The notes under the pieces: generated by a model
What the model was told of the DNA's origin: nothing
Databases searched by the model: none
What the model saw: the letters and a program-made list of their open reading frames with translations, nothing else
In this document: positions 7,267 through 12,735 of the stretch, in pieces
How positions within the stretch are numbered: the stretch's first letter is position 1
Layout of the letters: each line of letters starts with the position of its first letter
Assembly (NCBI GenBank): GCA_031553685.1
Contig: JAVBLE010000012.1
Coordinates: forward strand, 1 to 18,705
Length of the DNA: 18,705 nucleotides
Source of the DNA: JAFGVL01 sp031553685
GTDB lineage: Bacteria > Bacteroidota > Bacteroidia > Bacteroidales > Paludibacteraceae
Direction: 5' to 3'
Position numbers and translations under genes: made by a program

Positions 7267-8970
7267 TCATTCATTCCCAAGCAAAACATTCGTTACCGCA
7301 GTCCCTGCCGGAATCATTGGGAATACCATACCCATTTGCTCTACATTGACTACCAGTAAATACGGTTTGTCATCTTTGAGCATATCATCTATAGCACTAT
7401 CCAATTCACTGCGTTCGGTTACCAATTGGCTATTGATGCGGTAAGCCTTTGCTATCGCCACAAAATCAGGATTATCCATCGGGGTGGACGAGTAGCGTTC
7501 GTTGTGAAACAATTCTTGCCACTGGCGCACCATGCCTAAGAAATTATTATTCAGCAAAATAATCTTCACCCCAATTTGCTTTTGCATAATCGTACCCAAC
7601 TCCTGAATGGTCATTTGGATGCCACCATCGCCCACAAAACAACAAACGGTACGATCCGGTCTGCCAACTTTAGCACCAATAGCAGCCGGAAGTCCAAAGC
7701 CCATCGTGCCCAATCCGCCCGAACTCACAACACTGCGATGTTTGGCAAATTTGAAATAACGGATAGACATCATTTGGTTTTGACCTACATCGGTAACCAA
7801 GACAGCTTCGTTTTTAGCCGCTTCGGATACTTTGCGAATCACTTCACCCATTTTCAAACTGCCGGCGTCGGGGCTGATTTCATTTTTGATAACCGCCTCA
7901 AATTCTTTTTCTTCCAACGGCTTAAACTCATTGATCCAAGCATCGTGATTGTTCTTTTCGAGCAATTGAGTTACTGCTGGCAAAGTAGTTTTCACATCGC
8001 CCATTACGGCAACATCTACTTTAATGTTTTTATTGATTTCGGCAGGGTCAATATCAAAGTGAATGATCTTGGCTTGTTTGGCATATACGCTCATATCGCC
8101 CACCACACGGTCATCAAAACGCATGCCGATAGCAATCAACACATCGCATTCATTCGTTTTCAGGTTGGGACCAATATTTCCGTGCATACCCAGCATTCCT
8201 TTGTTGAGCGGATAGTCGGTTTCCATTGCCGAACCACCCAAAAGAGTCCATCCGGCAGGAATTTGCGCTTTTTCGAGGAAGTCTTTCAGTTCTTCTTCGG
8301 CTTGCCCCAATGTTACGCCTTGCCCTACAAGTGCAAATGGTTTTTGGGCATTATTGATTAATTCGGCTGCTTGCTTCACACTGTCCTCTTTTGTATCGGG
8401 CACCGGCTGATAGCTGCGGATGAAATTGCATTTCTTGTAGCGGAAATCGCAGAGGGCATTTTGTGCGTCTTTGGTAAAGTCGAGCACTACCGGTCCCGGA
8501 CGACCGGTGCCTGCAATGTAAAACGCCCGTGCCACTGCCCAAGCTACATCTTCGGCACGACGGATTTGGTAGCTCCATTTGGTAATAGGTTGTGTGATAC
8601 CCACCACATCGGTTTCCTGGAAAGCATCTGTCCCCAAATAAGACGAAACAACTTGCCCTGTAATCACCACCATAGGCGTGCTATCAATCATCGCATCGGC
8701 AATGCCTGTAATCGCATTTGTCGCTGCCGGACCGGAGGTTACAATGGCAACGCCTGTCTTGCCCGAAACGCGTGCATAACCTTGCGCTGCATGTGTCGCG
8801 CCTTGTTCGTGACGCGTTAGGATATAGTTTACTTTGTCGTGATAATCGTACAAAGCATCAAAAACGGGCATAATAGCTCCGCCCGGATAGCCGAAAATAG
8901 TATCAACGCCTTCTGCCAAAAGCGACTGCATCAAGGCGTGCGAACCGTTTATTTGTTTGTTTTCTGACAT
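7267..8970 (-). CDS. ilvB: Acetolactate synthase, catalytic large subunit
   Basis: Thiamine-diphosphate enzyme that condenses two pyruvates, or pyruvate and 2-oxobutyrate, to acetolactate or acetohydroxybutyrate, starting valine, leucine and isoleucine synthesis. The 567-residue length is typical of biosynthetic AHAS. Seen motifs: activating E55 in RHEQGATHAAQGYAR, the FAD/central domain at about 190-345, and the ThDP-binding motif G447-D-G449 followed by N474-N-N476 about 25 residues on. W484 in RQWQELF is the position known for herbicide contacts. FAD and Mg are expected cofactors. The ATG at 8970 matches the family N-terminus. The preceding leader at 9003-9184 carries a leader peptide and a terminator, so expression is probably set by attenuation. 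ilvN follows. Confidence 0.96.
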   Translation of the reverse strand: MSENKQINGSHALMQSLLAEGVDTIFGYPGGAIMPVFDALYDYHDKVNYILTRHEQGATHAAQGYARVSGKTGVAIVTSGPAATNAITGIADAMIDSTPMVVITGQVVSSYLGTDAFQETDVVGITQPITKWSYQIRRAEDVAWAVARAFYIAGTGRPGPVVLDFTKDAQNALCDFRYKKCNFIRSYQPVPDTKEDSVKQAAELINNAQKPFALVGQGVTLGQAEEELKDFLEKAQIPAGWTLLGGSAMETDYPLNKGMLGMHGNIGPNLKTNECDVLIAIGMRFDDRVVGDMSVYAKQAKIIHFDIDPAEINKNIKVDVAVMGDVKTTLPAVTQLLEKNNHDAWINEFKPLEEKEFEAVIKNEISPDAGSLKMGEVIRKVSEAAKNEAVLVTDVGQNQMMSIRYFKFAKHRSVVSSGGLGTMGFGLPAAIGAKVGRPDRTVCCFVGDGGIQMTIQELGTIMQKQIGVKIILLNNNFLGMVRQWQELFHNERYSSTPMDNPDFVAIAKAYRINSQLVTERSELDSAIDDMLKDDKPYLLVVNVEQMGMVFPMIPAGTAVTNVLLGNE

Positions 8971-9002
8971 ATTATAAAAATCTATGTTGGTATTTGAAAA
9001 TT

Positions 9003-9038
9003 AAAAAGCCTTTCTCTAAAAGGAAGAGAAAGGCTTTT
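9003..9038 (-). terminator. ilvB leader terminator (attenuator)
   Basis: On the minus strand AAAAGCCTTTCTCT (9038-9025) pairs perfectly with AGAGAAAGGCTTTT (9017-9004) over the loop TCCTTTT, and the U tract is 9007-9003. It lies 32 bases before the ilvB ATG and downstream of its promoter, so it must be bypassed for ilvBN to be made. Its 5' arm can instead pair with 9078-9069. Confidence 0.9.
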
Positions 9039-9078
9039 CTATGATAAAATAATATTGCCTTGTACGCATTTCTCTTCC
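9022..9078 (-). promoter_or_regulatory. ilv antiterminator pairing
   Basis: Minus-strand GGAAGAGAAA (9078-9069) is the exact complement of TTTCTCTTCC (9031-9022), which covers half of the terminator's 5' arm and part of its loop. The two pairings exclude each other. A third pairing, CCTTGT (9110-9105) with ACAAGG (9063-9058), extended by GCG/UGC across a 2x2 internal loop, would enclose GGAAGAGAAA and acts like the protector hairpin of classical attenuators. The antiterminator begins one base after the leader stop codon. A ribosome that finishes the peptide would therefore cover it, while one stalled on earlier branched-chain codons would leave it free. Confidence 0.75.
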
Positions 9079-9079
9079 A

Positions 9080-9136
9080 CTACTCATGGTTGACGAGCAC
9101 GCTGACAAGGATAATATGGATAATACTGCGTATCAT
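9080..9136 (-). CDS. ilvBN attenuator leader peptide
   Basis: ATG at 9136-9134 opens an 18-codon frame closed by TAG at 9082-9080. The peptide is MIRSIIHIILVSVLVNHE: five Ile, three Val and two Leu, ten of eighteen residues, eight of them among codons 5-15. Its role would be regulatory: slow translation when charged Ile, Val or Leu tRNA is scarce holds the ribosome back and favours the antiterminator. It starts about 12 bases after the predicted transcript start with an A-rich context and no Shine-Dalgarno sequence, as is usual in this phylum. The frame is too short for ordinary gene finding, and the evidence is its composition plus its exact placement between promoter and terminator. Confidence 0.82.
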   Translation of the reverse strand: MIRSIIHIILVSVLVNHE

Positions 9137-9153
9137 TTTTGTTTTTAATGATG

Positions 9154-9184
9154 CAAATTTACGATAATCTATAAGAAAAACAAA
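9154..9184 (-). promoter_or_regulatory. ilvBN promoter
   Basis: On the minus strand TTTG (9184-9181), 19-base spacer, TAAATTTG (9161-9154): both boxes match the Bacteroidetes consensus exactly. The start would be near 9150-9147, leaving roughly 180 bases of leader before ilvB. It begins 17 bases after the lrp stop codon. No terminator separates lrp from it, so lrp readthrough would also reach the attenuator. Confidence 0.75.
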
Positions 9185-9200
9185 GGTTTATTTTAGAAAT

Positions 9201-9686
9201 TTACTCTTTATCCTCTTCATGGGAGTTAAAAACCGAAAGTTGGCGCTTGAATATTTCATCTAACGATACTTGGAAGGTTTCGGTAGTGAGCACACCTTGA
9301 ATGTTTCCGAGTTTCTCTAAAATAATGTGCAACAAATGTTTATTATCGTGTGCGTAAATTTTGAGAAACATGGCATATTTCCCGATTGCATAATGACATT
9401 CGACTACTTCGGGGATTTTTTTGATGTTTTCTACCACAGCGTCGAAGAAACTTAAGTCTTTGAGTACAATGCCGATAAACGCACAGGTTTGGTATCCGAT
9501 TTTATAGGTATCGATTACAAACTCGGAACCTTTGATTACGCCTACGCTCATCAGTTTTTGCATGCGCTGGTGTATGGCTGCGCCGGACACGCCACATTCG
9601 CGGGCTACTTCGAGATAGGGCATGCGGGCGTTTTCTGCCATCAGCTCCAGTATCTTTTTGTCTAATTTATCTAATTGGTATGCCAT
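9201..9686 (-). CDS. Lrp/AsnC-family transcriptional regulator
   Basis: A 161-residue DNA-binding protein. The N-terminal winged helix-turn-helix covers about 5-60 (LDKLDKKILELMAENARMPY, then VARECGVSGAAIHQRMQKL with the recognition helix near 34-47). The C-terminal RAM effector domain covers about 66-148, including HYAIGKYAMFLKI, the counterpart of the family's G-x-Y-D strand. Such proteins form octamers and sense amino acids, often leucine. It lies directly upstream of the ilv leader on the same strand, which makes ilvBN a natural target, but nothing in the protein identifies its ligand. Its own promoter region carries a row of 15-bp repeats (9732-9801) that may be its binding sites, so autoregulation is likely. 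I give no symbol because Lrp and AsnC cannot be told apart by eye. Confidence 0.93.
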   Translation of the reverse strand: MAYQLDKLDKKILELMAENARMPYLEVARECGVSGAAIHQRMQKLMSVGVIKGSEFVIDTYKIGYQTCAFIGIVLKDLSFFDAVVENIKKIPEVVECHYAIGKYAMFLKIYAHDNKHLLHIILEKLGNIQGVLTTETFQVSLDEIFKRQLSVFNSHEEDKE

Positions 9687-9712
9687 AAGGTTGATTTCAA
9701 GGTTTTAGATTT

Positions 9713-9743
9713 CAAAATTAGTAATAAATGTAAATATTCCAAG
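9713..9743 (-). promoter_or_regulatory. Promoter of the Lrp-family gene
   Basis: On the minus strand CTTG (9743-9740), 19-base spacer, TAATTTTG (9720-9713), the latter an exact TAnnTTTG match. The -33 CTTGG lies inside the first of the 15-bp repeats, so a protein bound there would compete with RNA polymerase. The leader to the ATG at 9686 is about 20 bases. Confidence 0.6.
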
Positions 9744-9801
9744 TTTTTGTAAACATTCTAAATTTGCAAACATTCCAAGTTTTTTGAAACTTGGAATGTT
9801 T
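9732..9801. repeat. Array of four 15-bp repeats at the Lrp-family promoter
   Basis: Three head-to-tail copies: AAATATTCCAAGTTT (9732-9746), AAACATTCTAAATTT (9751-9765) and AAACATTCCAAGTTT (9768-9782). A fourth, AAACTTGGAATGTTT (9787-9801), is the exact reverse complement of the third, so copies three and four form a 15-bp hairpin with loop TTTG. Start-to-start steps are 19, 17 and 19 bases. Each unit is itself a loose palindrome (AAAC...GTTT), the size and symmetry expected of Lrp-family sites. The alternative is a dispersed intergenic repeat unrelated to the regulator. Confidence 0.75.
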
Positions 9802-9818
9802 ACTATGAATGTAAATGC

Positions 9819-9838
9819 GGACAATTCGCGAATTGTCC
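9819..9838. repeat. 20-bp perfect palindrome
   Basis: GGACAATTCGCGAATTGTCC is an exact palindrome, followed by CTAC. Palindromes of this style recur in intergenic DNA of Bacteroidetes and cyanobacteria as REP-like units. No transposase of the REP-associated type is in the window. Confidence 0.7.
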
Positions 9839-9853
9839 CTACGGTACGCCAAC

Positions 9854-9867
9854 TCGCCGATAGGCGA
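9854..9867. repeat. Short hairpin TCGCC-gata-GGCGA
   Basis: A five-base-pair stem with a GATA loop in the gene-free tract between argG and the Lrp-family gene. It belongs to the same palindrome cluster and is of unknown function. Confidence 0.45.
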
Positions 9868-9879
9868 ATGCGCGAGGGA

Positions 9880-9972
9880 TAGGAGCGGCAGCCCGCAGCG
9901 ATCCTAACAGGAATATTGCTCTAAAAAACAATGTGAGCGAGGACTATAGCGGATAGCCCGACCCCGATCCTA
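9880..9972. repeat. Duplicated hairpin element (structured intergenic element)
   Basis: Two related modules. Module A: TAGGA (9880-9884), GCGG-cagc-CCGC (9885-9896), AGCGA, TCCTA (9902-9906), which folds as a hairpin with outer and inner stems. Module B: GGA (9941-9943), AGCGGATAGCCCG (9948-9960), then CGATCCTA (9965-9972), with the same order of parts. Between them TTGCTC and GAGCGA can pair across an A-rich loop. The wording resembles a conserved intergenic motif I recall from Flavobacteria and other Bacteroidetes (GGGTCGGGC...CCGCT on the minus strand). It could be a structured RNA following argG or a dispersed repeat. Confidence 0.55.
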
Positions 9973-9977
9973 GTTAG

Positions 9978-9997
9978 AGACAAGGCATGCCTTGTCT
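9978..9997. repeat. 20-bp perfect palindrome near the argG 3' end
   Basis: AGACAAGGCATGCCTTGTCT is an exact palindrome 43 bases after the argG stop (minus strand). No T tract follows in either direction, so it is a REP-like unit and not an ordinary terminator. A small AGGG-gacgcg-CCCT stem lies at 10020-10033. Confidence 0.65.
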
Positions 9998-10040
9998 GTA
10001 CAACCGAAATGAGAATTTGAGGGGACGCGCCCTAATGATT

Positions 10041-11237
10041 TTATTTGTTATTGCGTTTTTGTACATTGTAAAAAATCTTCATTTGGTTGCCCAAGATTTT
10101 GGTGAAGCCTTTTACATCGTTGCCTGTCCATGCTTTGTTTACTTCGCCGTATTCGCCGAAATCGGTTTTCATCAAATCGAACGGACTGTCCACGCCAACG
10201 AGCGTGTAACTGTAGGGGCGAAGGTTGATGATGACTGTTCCGGTTACATTTTGCTGGGTGCTTTGGAGGAAGGCTTCCATGTCGCGCATGACGGGTTCCA
10301 GATATTGGGCTTCGTGCAGGAACATGCCGTACCAAGTGCCGAGCTGGTCTTTCCAATATTGTTGCCACTTGGTGAGGGTGTGCTTTTCGAGCATTTTGTG
10401 GGCGTTGATGATGAGCAGGGCGGCGGCGGCTTCGAAGCCGACGCGACCTTTGATGCCGATGATGGTGTCGCCGATGTGCATATCGCGACCAATTCCGTAT
10501 TGTGAACCGATTTGCTCGACAGCGTTGATGGCTGCTATTTTGTCGGTGTATTTTTTGCCGTTTACGCCTGCTATTTCTCCTTTTTCAAATTCGATGGTTA
10601 GTTTTTCTTCATTGTGCTTGGTTACTTGCTTTGGATAGGCTGATTCGGGCAGGGTTTGGTCTGATTTCAAGGTTTCTTTCCCGCCGATGGATGTGCCCCA
10701 AAGTCCGGCGTTGATGGAGTATTCCATCTTGGTGAAGTCGGCTTCGTAACCGTGTTCTTTGAGGTAATTGATTTCGTACTCGCGGGTGAGCACCATATCG
10801 CGGGTTGGTGTAAGGATTTTGATGTTTGGCGCAAGGATTTCGAATGTGAGGTCGAAGCGCACTTGGTCGTTGCCGGCACCGGTAGAGCCATGTGCTACAT
10901 AGTCGGCTCCGATTTTTTTGGCGTGTTCGATAATGGCGATTGCTTGAAAGATGCGCTCGGAACTTACGGATATAGGGTAAGTGCCATTGCGAAGGACATT
11001 GCCGTACACCATGTATTTGATGCTTTTTTGGTAATATTCGTTGGTTACATCGAGTGCGACATGGGTTTTTGCTCCCAAACGGTAGGCTTTTTCTTCGATT
11101 ATTTTCAACTCTTCGGCACTGAAACCGCCTGTGTTGGCGATGGCTGTGTGCACTTCGTATCCTTTTTCTTGAGATAAATACATCGCGCAAAACGATGTGT
11201 CTAAACCGCCACTGAAGGCTAATAATACTTTTTCCAT
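10041..11237 (-). CDS. argG: Argininosuccinate synthase
   Basis: Joins citrulline and aspartate with ATP to give argininosuccinate, the penultimate step of arginine synthesis. The 398-residue length is typical. The N-terminal ATP-pyrophosphatase loop is SGGLDTS (9-15). The substrate region STGAGNDQVRFDL (118-130) is intact. The ATG at 11237 gives the standard MEKVLLAFSGGLDTS N-terminus. It is third in the minus-strand series argR, GNAT, argG, with a 199-base gap containing a large hairpin between GNAT and argG. The argC/argD genes that I would expect next in Bacteroides are absent; instead a palindrome-rich tract follows. The gene is visibly richer in G and C than its neighbours, which is also why several long shadow frames lie across it. 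Confidence 0.95.
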   Translation of the reverse strand: MEKVLLAFSGGLDTSFCAMYLSQEKGYEVHTAIANTGGFSAEELKIIEEKAYRLGAKTHVALDVTNEYYQKSIKYMVYGNVLRNGTYPISVSSERIFQAIAIIEHAKKIGADYVAHGSTGAGNDQVRFDLTFEILAPNIKILTPTRDMVLTREYEINYLKEHGYEADFTKMEYSINAGLWGTSIGGKETLKSDQTLPESAYPKQVTKHNEEKLTIEFEKGEIAGVNGKKYTDKIAAINAVEQIGSQYGIGRDMHIGDTIIGIKGRVGFEAAAALLIINAHKMLEKHTLTKWQQYWKDQLGTWYGMFLHEAQYLEPVMRDMEAFLQSTQQNVTGTVIINLRPYSYTLVGVDSPFDLMKTDFGEYGEVNKAWTGNDVKGFTKILGNQMKIFYNVQKRNNK

Positions 11238-11283
11238 TTGAGTTTATAAGTTAATAAAAATGTAAAACTTCGTTTTCTATACT

Positions 11284-11342
11284 AAACGCAAAGTCGCAAA
11301 GACACTAAGCCGCAAAGATTTTTTCTTTGCGACTTTGCGTTT
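11284..11342. repeat. 19-bp perfect inverted repeat with alternative inner hairpin, upstream of argG
   Basis: The left arm 11284-11302 (AAACGCAAAGTCGCAAAGA) is the exact reverse complement of 11324-11342. The 21-base loop contains CGCAAAGA (11311-11318), which can also pair with TCTTTGCG (11324-11331), so two mutually exclusive stems exist. CGCAAAG-type words are common in Bacteroidetes intergenic repeats. It could terminate GNAT transcripts before argG, though the minus-strand tail is only TTTAGTAT. Confidence 0.75.
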
Positions 11343-11436
11343 TTGTGTATTAGCGTTTTTAAGTATATAAAGCGTAGCTTTTATTTTGAATAAATATTAT
11401 ATATGAAACGAATTCGTTATTTTTTACTCCCTATTG

Positions 11437-12060
11437 TTATTTGTCCATAAATGCGATTGGCAGGCGAATGATCTTTTTGAACACTTCTTTCCAAGTCGGC
11501 TTTTCTTTTTTCTTTTTGGTTTCTTCGACGGCTGGATCGTACAACATGCCTGTGCAAAGGCACATACGGTAATTGTTGCGCTTAAGGATATCCGAATTGC
11601 GGCAAGCGTCACATCCTTTCCAAAAGGCTTCGTCGTCGGTCAGTTCGGAAAATGTTACGGGCTTGTAACCGAGTTCGGTGTTGATTTTCATCACTGCCAA
11701 TCCGGTTGTCAGTCCAAATAGTTTGGCGTCGGGATATCGCTCGCGCGATACATCGAAGGCTTTTTTCTTGATTGCTTTTGCTAAGCCGTGTCCACGAAAT
11801 TTCTCGACTACGATCAATCCCGAATTGGCTACAAACTTCTTGCCGCCCCATGTTTCCATATAGCAGAAGCCTGCAAATTCGCCGTCGACAAAGGCAATGA
11901 TGGCTTTGCCTTCTTCCATCTTTTTGTGGATGTATTCGGGCGAACGGCGGGCGATGCCTGTTCCGCGTGCAATGGAGGCTTTTTCTATGGTGTCCAATAT
12001 CAAATCGATGTATTGATAGTGGTTTTCGTTGGCTATTAGGATTTCTATTTTAGGTTTCAT
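11437..12060 (-). CDS. GNAT-family acyltransferase, candidate first enzyme of arginine synthesis
   Basis: A 207-residue GNAT protein with the acyl-CoA pyrophosphate loop R89-G-H-G-L-A94 following strand LIVVEKF, and the usual core (FAGFCYMETW, YPDAKLFGLTT). It sits between argR and argG. In Bacteroides, arginine synthesis runs through N-succinylated intermediates, and a GNAT at this place has been proposed, with genetic support in B. thetaiotaomicron as I recall, as the N-acyl(succinyl)glutamate synthase. I infer the same role here from position. The C-terminal extension holds C150-x2-C153 and C167-x-C169, a four-cysteine pattern that could bind zinc, then a Lys-rich tail (TKKKKEKPTW). The start follows directly after a small hairpin. 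It is not a classical ArgA, having no amino-acid-kinase-like domain. Confidence 0.85.
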   Translation of the reverse strand: MKPKIEILIANENHYQYIDLILDTIEKASIARGTGIARRSPEYIHKKMEEGKAIIAFVDGEFAGFCYMETWGGKKFVANSGLIVVEKFRGHGLAKAIKKKAFDVSRERYPDAKLFGLTTGLAVMKINTELGYKPVTFSELTDDEAFWKGCDACRNSDILKRNNYRMCLCTGMLYDPAVEETKKKKEKPTWKEVFKKIIRLPIAFMDK

Positions 12061-12076
12061 ATTTACCTCTCCTCAA

Positions 12077-12095
12077 CCCTCTCCAAAGGAGAGGG
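12077..12095. repeat. 8-bp hairpin just before the GNAT start
   Basis: CCCTCTCC (12077-12084), AAA, GGAGAGGG (12088-12095). On the minus strand it ends 16 bases before the GNAT ATG (12060). The sequence is of a type often seen dispersed in Bacteroidetes intergenic DNA. It may also shield the translation start, or act as a weak terminator after argR. Confidence 0.55.
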
Positions 12096-12150
12096 AGTCT
12101 TTTTCAACTAAATTTCTTTTGATGATTTTAATTCTTTTTTTATAAATGTA

Positions 12151-12594
12151 TTACACCCGCAATTTGCTCAAAGCTTGTTTATGCGATACATTCTCGCGTA
12201 AAATCAGTAAAACAGAATCGTCGCCGGCAATGCTGCCGAGAAACTCGTGGGCATTCATTGCGTCGATATCCGAAGCGATGGCGCTTGCGTATCCGGGACG
12301 GGTTTTGATAACGGCTAAATTGCCCGAAAATTCGACAGACAGTATCCCTTTCTCGCTGATTGATTCTGCCGGCATTGCGTTTAATGACTTGTCGGTAGAT
12401 AGCGAATAAATATACTCTCCGTCGTCGGTTGGTAGTTTTACCACCCTGAGTTGCTTTAAGTCGCGCGAAAGGGTGGCTTGTGTAATAGCAATTCCCTTTT
12501 CGTGCAGTACTTTCAGTAATTCGTCCTGACTTCCGACATGGGTGTTGCGAATAATTTCGGCTACCTGCTGTAATCTGTTATTTTTGTTCTTCAT
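12151..12594 (-). CDS. argR: Arginine repressor
   Basis: Hexameric arginine-sensing regulator of the arginine genes. The 147-residue length is typical. The N-terminal winged helix domain (1-70) contains the recognition segment TQATLSRDLKQLR (38-50, with S43 and R44 at the expected DNA-contact place). The C-terminal oligomerisation and arginine-binding domain (80-147) contains GYASAIASDIDA and the ligand motif SIAGDDSVLLI (D125, D126). The start at 12594 leaves a short leader from the predicted promoter. It heads the argR-GNAT-argG series and is followed by GNAT after 90 bases. The promoter carries two TGTATAATT-type half sites, so autoregulation is likely. Confidence 0.94.
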   Translation of the reverse strand: MKNKNNRLQQVAEIIRNTHVGSQDELLKVLHEKGIAITQATLSRDLKQLRVVKLPTDDGEYIYSLSTDKSLNAMPAESISEKGILSVEFSGNLAVIKTRPGYASAIASDIDAMNAHEFLGSIAGDDSVLLILRENVSHKQALSKLRV

Positions 12595-12606
12595 GATAAT
12601 TATCTT

Positions 12607-12661
12607 GTATAATTATACGAAAATTCCTGCAAAATTATACAAAAAAATAATCTTGATGAAA
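12607..12661 (-). promoter_or_regulatory. argR promoter with candidate ArgR sites
   Basis: On the minus strand TTTC (12661-12658), 20-base spacer, TAATTTTG (12637-12630), an exact TAnnTTTG. Downstream, GTATAATTATAC (12618-12607) is a perfect 12-bp palindrome between the predicted start and the ATG. A second copy of its half, TTGTATAATTT (12642-12632), overlaps the -7 element. The size, symmetry and AT-rich centre fit ArgR operators (ARG boxes), so these are probable autoregulatory sites. Confidence 0.55.
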
Positions 12662-12673
12662 TATTTTGACAAA

Positions 12674-12703
12674 AAAAGCAAGTTCAAAAGAGAACTTGCT
12701 TTT
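12674..12703 (-). terminator. Intrinsic terminator of efp
   Basis: AAAAGCAAGTTC (12674-12685) pairs perfectly with GAACTTGCTTTT (12692-12703) over a six-base loop. On the minus strand the stem runs into seven T (12677-12671). It separates efp from argR, showing that they are distinct units. Confidence 0.88.
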
Positions 12704-12735
12704 CGGGTTGTTTTTATAGTATTAGATTTAGAGAC

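Noticed and set aside
7576..8361. 261-codon open frame on the plus strand inside ilvB
   Set aside because: It is antisense to a fully supported ilvB coding region, has a composition (rich in His, Phe, Asn) typical of a reverse-strand shadow, and has no promoter or recognisable domain.
9732..9801. Repeat array considered as a CRISPR
   Set aside because: The units are 15 bases at 17-19 base steps, leaving only 2-4 bases between them. There are no spacers, no cas genes and one copy is inverted.
9987..10505. 172-codon plus-strand frame starting in the palindrome tract and crossing the argG 3' end
   Set aside because: Nearly all of it is antisense to argG, whose higher G+C content creates long shadow frames. 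The part outside argG is made of repeats.
10609..11190. 193-codon minus-strand frame, Arg/His/Ser-rich
   Set aside because: It overlaps argG in another frame of the same strand. The argG motifs (SGGLDTS, GNDQVRFDL) decide the real frame.
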